A stretch of DNA of 64,000 bases from Salinimicrobium profundisediminis (GCF_026241755.1 NZ_JAPJDA010000005.1:1-64000); one strand, 5' to 3'. Positions 50,379 to 58,846 are shown, numbered from the stretch's first letter. The notes: generated from the sequence alone by a model not told the origin. Program-made: numbers and translations.

Positions 50379-51194
50379 ATGGACAGATTGCCCAAAATTG
50401 GCCTGCCAATTCTCTTTGCAGGAATTATCTTAGTTATTCTAATTGCTAAATCTACAATCACTATAAATTCGGGAGAAGCAGGAGTGCTTTACCAGACTTT
50501 TGGTGGTGGTGTGGTGACAGATGAACCCCCGCTTGGTGAAGGTTTTCACTTTGTAGCACCCTGGAACAAGGTTTTTGTTTATGAGGTGCGTCAACAATCT
50601 CTTGATGAAAAAATGCAGGTACTTTCTTCAAATGGTCTCGAAATAAAACTGGATGCCTCAATTTGGTTTGAGCCAGATTATGAAGATCTTGGATTGTTGC
50701 ATAAAGAACGGGGTGAAGCTTACGTTCAAAGGGTATTGCAACCTGCGGTGCGATCTGCAGCACGGGCTGTAGTGGGTAGATATAATCCGGAGCAGCTTTA
50801 CGCCAGTAAGAGAGAAGCCATACAACAGGAAATTTTTGAAGAAACTCAAAAACTACTTAAGGACCAATATGTGCAGGTAAACGAAGTATTAGTGCGTGAT
50901 GTTTCTCTGCCTGCCACTATTAAAGAGGCAATTGAGCGAAAGCTACGCCAGGAACAGGAATCTCTTGAGTATGAGTTCCGTCTGACAAAAGCCGAGCAGG
51001 AAGCCGAAAGACAGCGTATTGATGCCGAAGGTAAGGCTCGTGCCAACGAGATTCTTAATGCATCTTTAACTCCGTTAGTATTGCGTGAAAAAGGTATTCA
51101 GGCTACTGTAGAACTGGCTAAATCGCCTAATGCAAAAGTAGTGGTGATTGGTTCGGGAGACGACGGTATGCCATTGATTTTAGGAGATAACTAA
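50379..51194 (+). CDS. Prohibitin / SPFH domain protein
   Basis: A 271-aa membrane-scaffold protein. One N-terminal TM helix (GLPILFAGIILVILIA), then the SPFH/band 7 domain (INSGEAGVLYQTFGGGVVTDEPPLGEGFHFVAPWNKVFVYEVRQQ) and a coiled coil (KRLRQEQESLEYEFRLTKAEQEAERQRIDAEG-like region). The form is close to mitochondrial prohibitins. ATG 50379 is used, since the frame to 50325 overlaps the upstream gene. Probably an inner-membrane ring scaffold that guards membrane proteins or proteases such as FtsH; no protease is adjacent. Confidence 0.88.
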   Translation: MDRLPKIGLPILFAGIILVILIAKSTITINSGEAGVLYQTFGGGVVTDEPPLGEGFHFVAPWNKVFVYEVRQQSLDEKMQVLSSNGLEIKLDASIWFEPDYEDLGLLHKERGEAYVQRVLQPAVRSAARAVVGRYNPEQLYASKREAIQQEIFEETQKLLKDQYVQVNEVLVRDVSLPATIKEAIERKLRQEQESLEYEFRLTKAEQEAERQRIDAEGKARANEILNASLTPLVLREKGIQATVELAKSPNAKVVVIGSGDDGMPLILGDN

Positions 51195-51234
51195 ATTTTT
51201 TAAAGAATTGCTTCCTGAAATTGAAATAAAAATA

Positions 51235-51242
51235 TATTTTTG
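51235..51242 (+). promoter_or_regulatory. -7 box of the his operon
   Basis: TATTTTTG fits TAnnTTTG, 9 nt before the leader peptide ATG at 51252. Confidence 0.65.
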
Positions 51243-51251
51243 TATCACACA

Positions 51252-51308
51252 ATGAAAGCACAACAACTACATCATCATCATTCTCATTCATTCGCTCTTG
51301 CGAGGTGA
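51252..51308 (+). CDS. hisL: His operon leader peptide
   Basis: An 18-codon ORF, MKAQQLHHHHSHSFALAR, with five histidine codons (all CAT) in a run of six. It lies between the operon promoter and an intrinsic terminator in front of hisG, the layout of transcription attenuation: ribosome stalling at His codons when charged tRNA-His is scarce prevents terminator formation. Too short for ordinary gene callers. Confidence 0.9.
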   Translation: MKAQQLHHHHSHSFALAR

Positions 51309-51337
51309 GATTGATATGTGTATAATCCATATTTCAA

Positions 51338-51371
51338 AAACCCGTTTGAGCAGCTCAAACGGGTTTTTTTA
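51338..51371 (+). terminator. His operon attenuator terminator
   Basis: AACCCGTTTGAG and CTCAAACGGGTT form a 12-bp stem around CAG, followed by TTTTT. It starts 30 nt after the leader stop and ends 37 nt before hisG. An alternative pairing of the leader with the left arm is expected but not worked out here. Confidence 0.9.
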
Positions 51372-51407
51372 TTCCCCTTGGTCTGCCTGAACATAAAATC
51401 AACTAAA

Positions 51408-52265
51408 ATGAACAGAATTAGAATTGCAGTACAAAAGTCGGGTAGATTACACGATGATTCCCTTAAGCTCTTAAAAGACGCCGGAATTTCTATTGATAAC
51501 GGGAGAGAACAACTCAAGGCAACTTCAGGCAACTTTCCTCTCGAAGTGTTTTATTTACGCAATGGAGACATTCCGCAATATCTACGGGATGGGGTGGTTG
51601 ACGCTGCCATTATTGGCGAGAATGTACTTGTTGAAAAAGGGGAAGATATTATAGTGGCCGAAAAACTTGGTTTCTCAAAATGCCGGGTTTCCCTTGCCGT
51701 ACCTAAATCGGCTAAATATTCGGGTGTAGAAGATCTACAGGGCGCCAGGATCGCAACTTCATATCCTAACACGGTAAGAGATTACCTCTCAAAAAAGGGA
51801 GTTACAGCCGATCTTCACATTATTAATGGCTCGGTAGAGATTGCACCAAATATTGGCCTGGCCGATGCTATTTGTGATATTGTTTCCAGTGGGAGCACGC
51901 TCTTTAAGAACAACTTGAAGGAAGTAGAAGTAATGCTGAAAAGTGAAGCAGTTTTGGCAGTTTCGCCCGAAATTTCTTCAGAAAGAAAAGAGGTTCTTGA
52001 AAAGTTGCAGTTCAGGATCAAAGCTGTTTTACGCGCCCGTAGTTCGAAGTATATTCTTATGAACGTTCCAAATAGCAAACTTGACGCTGTAGTTAAATTG
52101 CTTCCGGGAATGAGAAGTCCTACGGTACTGCCTTTAGCCGAAGAGGGCTGGAGTTCACTGCACACAGTAATTTCAGAAGAAAGGTTCTGGGAAGTGATAG
52201 ATGAGCTAAAGCAAAATGGTGCCGAGGGAATTCTTGTTGCACCCATCGAAAAAATGGTACTCTAA
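51408..52265 (+). CDS. hisG: ATP phosphoribosyltransferase
   Basis: A 285-aa long-form HisG, the first enzyme of histidine synthesis and the point of feedback control. RIAVQKSGRLHDDSLKLLKDAGI, GDIPQYLRDGVVDAAIIGENVL, GARIATSYPNTVRDYL and the PRPP loop VSSGSTLFKNNL are visible; residues about 210-285 form the C-terminal regulatory domain that binds histidine. ATG 51408 is used; the longer frame runs through the attenuator. No hisZ is needed for this form. Confidence 0.96.
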   Translation: MNRIRIAVQKSGRLHDDSLKLLKDAGISIDNGREQLKATSGNFPLEVFYLRNGDIPQYLRDGVVDAAIIGENVLVEKGEDIIVAEKLGFSKCRVSLAVPKSAKYSGVEDLQGARIATSYPNTVRDYLSKKGVTADLHIINGSVEIAPNIGLADAICDIVSSGSTLFKNNLKEVEVMLKSEAVLAVSPEISSERKEVLEKLQFRIKAVLRARSSKYILMNVPNSKLDAVVKLLPGMRSPTVLPLAEEGWSSLHTVISEERFWEVIDELKQNGAEGILVAPIEKMVL

Positions 52266-52275
52266 ATCTGAAATA

Positions 52276-53574
52276 ATGAAGAAATTTTTTAATCCGCAAA
52301 GACAGGAATGGGAAGCAATACTCGAGCGACCAACCAAAACTGTCGCAGATATTGAACAAATTGTCGAACAGATTTTCAGGGAAGTAAAAGCCGGAGGTGA
52401 CGCAGCCGTTAAAAATTATTCCGAACTTTTTGACGGGTATAAATCTGATGCTTTTGAAGTTACTTCTGAAGAAATAAAGAAAGCATCAGCTGCAGTTTCC
52501 GAAGAACTTAAAGCCGCTATAGATCTGGCCAAAGAAAATATCCGGAAGTTTCATGCCGCTCAGAAAACATCACCTGTTTCAGTTGAAACGGTTTCGGGGG
52601 TAGCGTGCTGGCAGGAGAAACGGCCTATCCAGAAAGTGGGCTTGTATATTCCGGGTGGTACAGCGCCTTTGTTTTCTACGATATTGATGCTTGCCGTACC
52701 TGCGCAAATTGCAGGCTGTAAAGAGGTGGTTCTTTGTACGCCGCCTGCAAAAGATGGTTCTGTGAACCCCGCGATCCTTTACACCGCACAACTTTGCGGG
52801 ATAAAGAAGATTTATAAAGTGGGAGGAATTCAGGCTGTTGCAGCCATGACCTTTGGCACACAGAGTATTGATAAGGTCTACAAGATCTTTGGCCCGGGAA
52901 ACCAGTATGTTACCGTCGCTAAACAAATGGCTACCAAGTATAATGTGGCGATAGATATGCCTGCCGGCCCTTCGGAATTACTTGTGGTAGCCGATGCGTC
53001 TGCCGATGCAGCTTTTGTAGCTTCCGATTTACTCTCACAGGCCGAACACGGAACCGATAGTCAGGTGGTGCTTGTATCTCTTTCAAAAGCACTTCTGGAA
53101 GAGGTAGCTTCTGAAATTGAAAAGCAGCTCGAAGAACTTCCGCGGAAGGAGACTGCACAGGCAGCAATAGCACACTCCAGGTTTATTTATATGAATTCTG
53201 AAGAGAAAGCACTCGAACTTATTGATGAGTATGCTCCCGAACATTTGATTATCTGCACCTCAAATCCCGATTTATTTGTGGAAGGTATAAATAATGCAGG
53301 TTCTGTATTTATTGGAAACTATACGCCCGAAAGTGCCGGAGATTATGCTTCGGGCACAAATCACACGCTTCCAACCAATGGATATGCGAAACAGTACAGT
53401 GGTGTAAATCTGGACAGTTTCACCAAAGCCATTACTTTTCAGAAGATCTCTTCGGAAGGAATCCAGAAGATTGGGCCTTCCATCGAATTAATGGCAGAGG
53501 CTGAAGGTTTACAGGCGCACAAAAATGCTGTGACTCTAAGGTTAAAGAAATTAAAAGCTTCGGGTAATGAGTAA
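52276..53574 (+). CDS. hisD: Histidinol dehydrogenase
   Basis: A 432-aa enzyme for the last two oxidations to histidine. It has YIPGGTAPLFSTILMLAVPAQIAGC, GGIQAVAAMTFGT, KIFGPGNQYVTVAKQ, IDMPAGPSELLVVADASAD, QAEHGTDSQVV (catalytic His/Glu) and SGTNHTLPTNGYAKQYSGVN. ATG 52276 lies 10 nt after hisG. The end overlaps hisC by 8 nt. Confidence 0.96.
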   Translation: MKKFFNPQRQEWEAILERPTKTVADIEQIVEQIFREVKAGGDAAVKNYSELFDGYKSDAFEVTSEEIKKASAAVSEELKAAIDLAKENIRKFHAAQKTSPVSVETVSGVACWQEKRPIQKVGLYIPGGTAPLFSTILMLAVPAQIAGCKEVVLCTPPAKDGSVNPAILYTAQLCGIKKIYKVGGIQAVAAMTFGTQSIDKVYKIFGPGNQYVTVAKQMATKYNVAIDMPAGPSELLVVADASADAAFVASDLLSQAEHGTDSQVVLVSLSKALLEEVASEIEKQLEELPRKETAQAAIAHSRFIYMNSEEKALELIDEYAPEHLIICTSNPDLFVEGINNAGSVFIGNYTPESAGDYASGTNHTLPTNGYAKQYSGVNLDSFTKAITFQKISSEGIQKIGPSIELMAEAEGLQAHKNAVTLRLKKLKASGNE

Positions 53575-54619
53575 TAGTTTTGATCTCAACAGTTTGGTGC
53601 GGGCAAATGTCCTGAAAATGAAACCTTATTCTTCGGCAAGGGACGAGTACAAAACTGACGGCCGAAAAATGACATTTTTGGATGCCAATGAAAATCCTTT
53701 TGAGAATGGCGTAAACCGTTATCCCGATCCGCAGCAGGGAAAGCTGAAGCAGCTGCTTGCCTCTCAAAAAGGTGTTTCTGGGAATAAAATTTTGTTAGGG
53801 AATGGAAGCGATGAAGTGCTGGATCTTATTTTCAGAACCTTTTGCCAGCCCCAGGTAGATAATGTGATCACCCTGCCACCAACTTACGGAATGTATAAAG
53901 TTTTGGCAGGCCTGAATGAAGTTGAAGACAGGGAGGTGGTTCTTAAAACCGACTTTCAGCCCAATGTTGAAACTATTCTTGAAAGAGTGGATGGGCAGAC
54001 GAAGCTTATTTTCCTTTGCTCTCCGAACAATCCCACCGGCAATTCATTTTCGGAAGCTTCCGTAGAAAAGATCCTCAAAAATTTTAATGGATTGGTGGTC
54101 ATTGATGAAGCTTATATAGATTTTTCAGCCGAAAAAAGTTGGCTTCAGCGGTTAGAAGAATTTCCGAACCTGGTGATCACGCAAACATTATCCAAAGCTT
54201 ATGGGCTTGCCGGAATAAGGTTGGGGATCTGCTATGCTTCCGAAGAAATTATAGGAATACTAAATAAAATTAAGCCGCCTTATAATGTGAACGAGCTTAC
54301 TCAAAAACGAGCACACGATCGATTGTCCAGGCCCGAAGAGGTGAGCCGGGAGGTTGAGGCGATTCTTCAGGAGAGAGAGTCGCTGCGTACTAACCTCTCA
54401 AAAATGGCATTTGTGAAGGACATTTTTCCGTCAGATGCTAATTTTTTACTGGCCAGAGTAGATGATGCTGCCGGGAAATATGAGCAGTTGCTCAAAGCCG
54501 GGGTGGTGGTGCGCAACCGAAGCAACCAGGAACTATGTGAGAACACCCTGAGGTTTACGGTGGGAACGCCTGAAGAAAACAGGGAATTAATTAAGAAATT
54601 AACGCAACTTGAAGCATGA
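53567..54619 (+). CDS. hisC: Histidinol-phosphate aminotransferase
   Basis: A 350-aa class I/II PLP transaminase. [58 protein letters not shown] and [16 protein letters not shown] with the PLP Lys are present. Its ATGA overlaps the hisB start by 4 nt. An AAAATGACATTTT site lies in codons KMTF near the N-terminus and a near copy in KMAF. Confidence 0.95.
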   Translation: MSNSFDLNSLVRANVLKMKPYSSARDEYKTDGRKMTFLDANENPFENGVNRYPDPQQGKLKQLLASQKGVSGNKILLGNGSDEVLDLIFRTFCQPQVDNVITLPPTYGMYKVLAGLNEVEDREVVLKTDFQPNVETILERVDGQTKLIFLCSPNNPTGNSFSEASVEKILKNFNGLVVIDEAYIDFSAEKSWLQRLEEFPNLVITQTLSKAYGLAGIRLGICYASEEIIGILNKIKPPYNVNELTQKRAHDRLSRPEEVSREVEAILQERESLRTNLSKMAFVKDIFPSDANFLLARVDDAAGKYEQLLKAGVVVRNRSNQELCENTLRFTVGTPEENRELIKKLTQLEA

Positions 54620-55752
54620 AAAAAGTATTATTTATAGACCGCGACGGTACTATTGTTTTAGAACCCAATGATTTTCAATTGGACAATTATGCCAAGCTGG
54701 AGTTTTATCCCGAAGCATTTCAATACCTGTCAAAAATAGCAAAAGAGCTGGATTATGAACTGGTAATGGTGACGAATCAGGATGGTTTGGGTACAGATTC
54801 CTTTCCTGAAGATACTTTTTGGCCGGTTCAAAATTTTATTCTGAAGGCTTTTGAGAATGAAGGTGTGAAATTTTCAGAAATAGTGATTGATCGCACTTTT
54901 CCTGAAGATAAAGCGCCGACAAGAAAACCCGGTACCGGACTTTTAAAGGCCTATTTTGATACTGAAAAATACGATCTAAAAAACTCATTTGTTCTTGGAG
55001 ATCGCCTTACAGATATGGAACTGGCAAAAAACCTGGGTGCAAAAGGGATTTTTATAACAGGTCATGAAGAATTGGGGAGCGGAGAAATTTCAGTTAAAAA
55101 GGAAGAGCTTCAAAAAGATATCCGGTTAGAAACGAATTCATGGAGGGCCATTTATGAGTTTTTAAAACTGGAGGCTCGCACTGCTTCCATCAGCAGGAAA
55201 ACCAATGAAACCGATATTTTTATCAATCTGAACCTCGACGGTACCGGACAAAGCAACATAGATACCGGAATCAAATTCTTTGATCACATGCTCGACCAGA
55301 TTTCGCGACATGGGCAAATGGATCTGGAAATTACTGTAAAAGGTGATCTTGAGGTAGATGAGCACCACACCATAGAAGACACGGCGATTGCATTGGGTGA
55401 GGTCTTTTCGAAGGCTTTAGGTAACAAGCTGGGAATAGAACGCTATGGTTTTGCACTGCCCATGGATGACTGCCTGGCGCAGGTTGCGATTGACTTTGGC
55501 GGAAGAAACTGGCTGGTTTGGGAAACTGAATTTAAAAGAGAAATGATAGGGGCCATGCCCACAGAAATGTTCTACCATTTTTTCAAATCCTTTACCGATG
55601 GAGCAAAGGCAAACCTAAACATCAAAGCTGAGGGCACTAATGAACACCACAAAATAGAAGCTATTTTTAAGGCTTTTGCCAAAGCAATTAAGGTAGCGGT
55701 AAAAAGAGATCCCGATAAAATGATCCTGCCGTCAACAAAGGGAATGCTTTAA
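54616..55752 (+). CDS. hisB: Bifunctional histidinol-phosphatase / imidazoleglycerol-phosphate dehydratase
   Basis: A 378-aa fusion. Residues 1-165 are a HAD phosphatase ([12 protein letters not shown] with D8 and D10, [29 protein letters not shown]). Residues 180-378 are IGP dehydratase ([67 protein letters not shown]). The two activities act at separate steps of the pathway. Same fusion as in E. coli. Confidence 0.96.
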   Translation: MKKVLFIDRDGTIVLEPNDFQLDNYAKLEFYPEAFQYLSKIAKELDYELVMVTNQDGLGTDSFPEDTFWPVQNFILKAFENEGVKFSEIVIDRTFPEDKAPTRKPGTGLLKAYFDTEKYDLKNSFVLGDRLTDMELAKNLGAKGIFITGHEELGSGEISVKKEELQKDIRLETNSWRAIYEFLKLEARTASISRKTNETDIFINLNLDGTGQSNIDTGIKFFDHMLDQISRHGQMDLEITVKGDLEVDEHHTIEDTAIALGEVFSKALGNKLGIERYGFALPMDDCLAQVAIDFGGRNWLVWETEFKREMIGAMPTEMFYHFFKSFTDGAKANLNIKAEGTNEHHKIEAIFKAFAKAIKVAVKRDPDKMILPSTKGML

Positions 55753-55772
55753 TTAGAATTGAGATTTTAGAT

Positions 55773-56381
55773 ATGAGTATTGAGAAAAGTAAGGCTTCAG
55801 AAAAAATTGTGATCATTGACTACGGCGCTGGTAATATTCAGAGTATAAAGTTTGCTTTGGAAAGACTCGGTTACACCGGAGTGTTGAGCAGCGATGCTGA
55901 AGAAATTAAGTCGGCAGATAAGGTCATTTTTCCGGGAGTGGGAGAGGCGAGTTCAGCCATGAAAAAGCTGAAAAGTACTGGATTGGATACATTAATTCCG
56001 CAGCTAAAACAACCGGTACTGGGTATTTGCCTGGGAATGCAGTTAATGTGCAACTGGTCTGAAGAAGGTGATACGGAGGGTCTGGGGATTTTTGATGTGG
56101 ATGTGATCCACTTCGAGAAAACCCTGAAGGTGCCGCACATAGGCTGGAACCGGATAAAGGAGCTCAAAAGTGATATTTTTGAGGGGATAGCAGAACAGGA
56201 GTTCGTTTATCTGGTGCACAGCTTCTACGCTCCCGTTTGTTCTGAAACTATTGCCAAATGCGACTACGGAGTGAATTATTCTTCTGCACTACAAAAAAAT
56301 AACTTTTACGGAGTACAGTTTCACCCGGAAAAAAGTAGCGAAGCAGGAGAGAAAATTCTGAAGAACTTTTTAAAAATTTGA
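55773..56381 (+). CDS. hisH: Imidazole glycerol phosphate synthase, glutaminase subunit
   Basis: A 202-aa class I glutamine amidotransferase that feeds ammonia to HisF. The nucleophile is C86 in GICLGMQLM; H184 and E186 are in QFHPEKSSE. IIDYGAGNIQSIKFAL opens the fold. The start at 55773 includes a short unlike-family extension (MSIEKSKASE); no better ATG is closer. Confidence 0.95.
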   Translation: MSIEKSKASEKIVIIDYGAGNIQSIKFALERLGYTGVLSSDAEEIKSADKVIFPGVGEASSAMKKLKSTGLDTLIPQLKQPVLGICLGMQLMCNWSEEGDTEGLGIFDVDVIHFEKTLKVPHIGWNRIKELKSDIFEGIAEQEFVYLVHSFYAPVCSETIAKCDYGVNYSSALQKNNFYGVQFHPEKSSEAGEKILKNFLKI

Positions 56382-56475
56382 AGATGAGGGCCTCTCGACT
56401 CCCGGCCGGCCAGCAGGCGGGCGCTCGAGGTGACACAGGTTTGTTCTCAATACTCACTACTAAATACTAACTACT
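56382..56475. repeat. GC-rich interspersed repeat in the hisH-hisA gap
   Basis: GCCTCTCGACTCCCGGCCGG, then CCAGCAGGCGGGCGCTCGAGGTGACA: the outer parts CCTCTCGA and TCGAGGTGAC form an inverted pair that I know as a common flavobacterial interspersed element; the GC-rich core is out of character for the operon. After it comes a short-period run (TTCTCAATACTCACTACTAAATACTAACTACT) up to the hisA ATG. Confidence 0.6.
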
Positions 56476-57195
56476 ATGAAAATAATACCTGCCATAGACA
56501 TCATTGACGGGAAATGCGTAAGGCTTTCACAGGGTGATTACAATTCAAAAAAGATTTATAATGAGAATCCGTTGGAGGTGGCGAAGCAGTTCCAGGATCA
56601 CGGGATTCAATATCTGCACCTAGTAGATTTAGATGGTGCCAAATCGAAACATATCGTGAATTATAAAGTTCTTGAGCAAATTGCTTCAGGAACTGAGCTT
56701 CAGATCGACTTTGGCGGCGGATTAAAATCGGATAAAGATCTTGAGATTGCCTTCAATAGTGGAGCTTCTCAAATCACTGGTGGAAGTATAGCCGTAAAGG
56801 ATCGCGAGACATTTTTGTCCTGGTTGGAAAAGTACGGAAGCGAAAAGATCATTTTAGGGGCAGATGCAAAGGACGAAAAAGTGGCCGTGAGTGGTTGGCT
56901 GGAAGACTCGAAAGAAGATTTGCTGCCATTTATTCAGAAGTATTCTGAAAATGGAGTGCAATATGTGATCTGTACCGACATTGCCAAAGATGGAATGTTA
57001 CAGGGGCCTTCTTTTGAATTGTATCGAAAAATTCTGGGTGAAATTCAGGACGTGAAATTGATCGCTTCGGGAGGAATAGCTGAATTTGATGATCTTCCAA
57101 AGCTGCAGGAAATTGGGTGTGAAGGTGCTATTTTAGGAAAGGCGATCTATGAAAATAAAATCAGTCTAAAGCAACTGGAAGAATTCATTGGATAA
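56476..57195 (+). CDS. hisA: ProFAR isomerase
   Basis: A 239-aa (beta-alpha)8 isomerase. It opens [20 protein letters not shown] with the catalytic Asp, has [57 protein letters not shown] with the second catalytic Asp, and [13 protein letters not shown]. Followed by a 152-nt gap with tandem-like repeats before hisF. Confidence 0.96.
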   Translation: MKIIPAIDIIDGKCVRLSQGDYNSKKIYNENPLEVAKQFQDHGIQYLHLVDLDGAKSKHIVNYKVLEQIASGTELQIDFGGGLKSDKDLEIAFNSGASQITGGSIAVKDRETFLSWLEKYGSEKIILGADAKDEKVAVSGWLEDSKEDLLPFIQKYSENGVQYVICTDIAKDGMLQGPSFELYRKILGEIQDVKLIASGGIAEFDDLPKLQEIGCEGAILGKAIYENKISLKQLEEFIG

Positions 57196-57347
57196 AATTC
57201 CAAATTCCAAGCACCAAATTCCAGGCTTCAAATTCCAGGCTTCAAATTTGAAATGTGAAGAGGATAATGTGCCGATAGAATAAAATTATAAAAATAGAGT
57301 CACGAGTTCAACTCAGTACTCAATTCTAATTACTCAATACTATAAAA
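57196..57347. repeat. Short-period spacer between hisA and hisF
   Basis: CAAATTCCAGGCTT occurs twice in tandem after AATTCCAAATTCCAAGCACC; further on CAGTACTCAATTCTAATTACTCAATACT leads to the hisF ATG. No ORF, no RNA. It belongs to a class of low-complexity spacers seen before several genes here. Confidence 0.65.
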
Positions 57348-58103
57348 ATGTTGACAAAAAGAATAATTCCCTGCCTGGATATCAAAGATGGAAGGACCGT
57401 TAAGGGAGTAAATTTTGTGAGTTTACGAGATGCTGGAGATCCGGTGGAGCTTGCTGAAATTTATTCAAAGTCGGGCGCAGATGAGCTTGTGTTCCTGGAT
57501 ATTTCAGCAACTGAAGAAAAAAGAAAGACTCTTGCAGAACTGGTTAGAAAAGTGGCTGCTACCGTTAATATTCCGTTCACTGTTGGCGGCGGAATATCTT
57601 CAGTAGAAGATGTGGATGTGCTGCTGCAAAATGGAGCCGATAAAGTATCTATAAATTCTGCCGCAGTAAAAAATCCTGAACTTATCAATGAACTGGCAGC
57701 AAAATTCGGCAGGCAGTGTATTGTTGTGGCTATAGATGCCAGGCAGGTACAGGGCAAATGGCTGGTACATCTGGTAGGTGGAAAAGTCCCGACAGAAATT
57801 GACCTTTTTGACTGGGTAAAGGAGGTTGAAGAGCGGGGAGCAGGAGAGATCCTTTTTACTTCTATGGATCATGACGGTACCAAGGCAGGATTTGCCAATG
57901 AAGCCCTTGCAAAGATCTCTGATATGGTGAGTATTCCGGTAATTGCTTCAGGTGGGGCAGGGGATAAAGAGCATTTTTGTGATGCTTTTACCAAAGGCAA
58001 AGCCGATGCTGCTTTGGCGGCAAGTGTTTTTCATTTCAAGGAGATTGAAATCAGGGATTTAAAACAGAAAATGAAGGAAAAAGGGATTGAAGTTAGAATG
58101 TGA
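57348..58103 (+). CDS. hisF: Imidazole glycerol phosphate synthase, cyclase subunit
   Basis: A 251-aa (beta-alpha)8 cyclase partner of His[22 protein letters not shown] carries the first catalytic Asp; [58 protein letters not shown] with the second Asp, and [13 protein letters not shown] complete the family set. Confidence 0.96.
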   Translation: MLTKRIIPCLDIKDGRTVKGVNFVSLRDAGDPVELAEIYSKSGADELVFLDISATEEKRKTLAELVRKVAATVNIPFTVGGGISSVEDVDVLLQNGADKVSINSAAVKNPELINELAAKFGRQCIVVAIDARQVQGKWLVHLVGGKVPTEIDLFDWVKEVEERGAGEILFTSMDHDGTKAGFANEALAKISDMVSIPVIASGGAGDKEHFCDAFTKGKADAALAASVFHFKEIEIRDLKQKMKEKGIEVRM

Positions 58104-58115
58104 TGTTTAGTAATT

Positions 58116-58148
58116 AGACCTCACAGGTTTTTTAAACCTGTGAGGTCT
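58116..58148. repeat. 15-bp perfect palindromic repeat between hisF and hisI
   Basis: AGACCTCACAGGTTT and AAACCTGTGAGGTCT are perfect inverted arms around a 3-nt T loop. It is a well-known type of interspersed palindrome in flavobacterial genomes. It lies inside the his operon, so it is transcribed and could stabilise the upstream message or cause partial stops. Confidence 0.85.
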
Positions 58149-58193
58149 GCAGAAGAACCTGACAACCCACCACAACTATAAAAATTAAAATAA

Positions 58194-58796
58194 ATGAAAA
58201 TAGATTTTTCAAAAGATAAAGACGGTTTAGTTCCTGCGATTATTCAGGATGCACAAACGAAAAATGTACTTATGCTTGGGTACATGAATGAGGAAGCTTT
58301 GGAGAAAACCAAAGAGAGCGGGAAAGTGACATTTTTCAGCAGAAGTAAGCAGAGACTCTGGACCAAAGGGGAAGAAAGTGGTAATTTTCTTCGTTTAGTA
58401 GATATAAAAGTGGACTGCGACAACGATACGCTGTTGGTTTCTGTTCATCCTCAAGGTCCCACCTGTCATAAAGGAACCGATACCTGTTGGGGTGAAAAAA
58501 ATACTTCAGAAATGACATTTTTGGATACCCTGGAAGAAGTCATCTCAGACCGACGATCAAATCCTGCAAATGATAAGAGCTATGTGGCTTCATTGTTCAG
58601 AAGCGGCATAAACAAAATCGCCCAGAAAGTTGGAGAGGAGGCTGTGGAAGTTGTGATTGAGGCAAAAGATGATAATGATGACCTGTTTCTTAATGAAAGT
58701 GCCGATCTCTTGTTCCATTATTTGATCTTACTGCAGGCCAAAGGCTACAAGCTCAATGATGTCATTGAAGTTCTAAAGTCAAGACACAGTAAATAA
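58194..58796 (+). CDS. hisI: Bifunctional phosphoribosyl-AMP cyclohydrolase / phosphoribosyl-ATP pyrophosphatase
   Basis: A 200-aa HisIE fusion doing steps 2 and 3. Residues 1-105 are HisI (MLGYMNEEALEKTKESGKVTFFSRSKQRLWTKGEESGN, DCDNDTLLVSVHPQGPTCHKGTDTCW with metal Asp/Cys). Residues 110-200 are HisE (LDTLEEVISDRR, GINKIAQKVGEEAVEVVIEAKDDND, ESADLLFHYLILL). Last gene of the operon. It has two near copies of the TGACATTTTT motif (codons VTFFS and MTFLDT). Confidence 0.96.
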   Translation: MKIDFSKDKDGLVPAIIQDAQTKNVLMLGYMNEEALEKTKESGKVTFFSRSKQRLWTKGEESGNFLRLVDIKVDCDNDTLLVSVHPQGPTCHKGTDTCWGEKNTSEMTFLDTLEEVISDRRSNPANDKSYVASLFRSGINKIAQKVGEEAVEVVIEAKDDNDDLFLNESADLLFHYLILLQAKGYKLNDVIEVLKSRHSK

Positions 58797-58798
58797 AA

Positions 58799-58832
58799 AT
58801 AGCCTGTGATGTGGATCACAGGCTATTCAAAA
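58799..58832. terminator. Terminator between hisI and clpC
   Basis: ATAGCCTGTGAT and ATCACAGGCTAT form a 12-bp stem around GTGG. On the minus strand it is followed by TTTTTA, so it mainly ends clpC; on the plus strand it can stop the his transcript, though the T run is weak there. Confidence 0.8.
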
Positions 58833-58846
58833 TAATTCATTCAATT

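Noticed and set aside
57196-57260. CRISPR-like array in the hisA-hisF gap
   Set aside because: Repeat units are 7-14 nt, drift in sequence and lack spacers of fixed size; no cas genes in the window.
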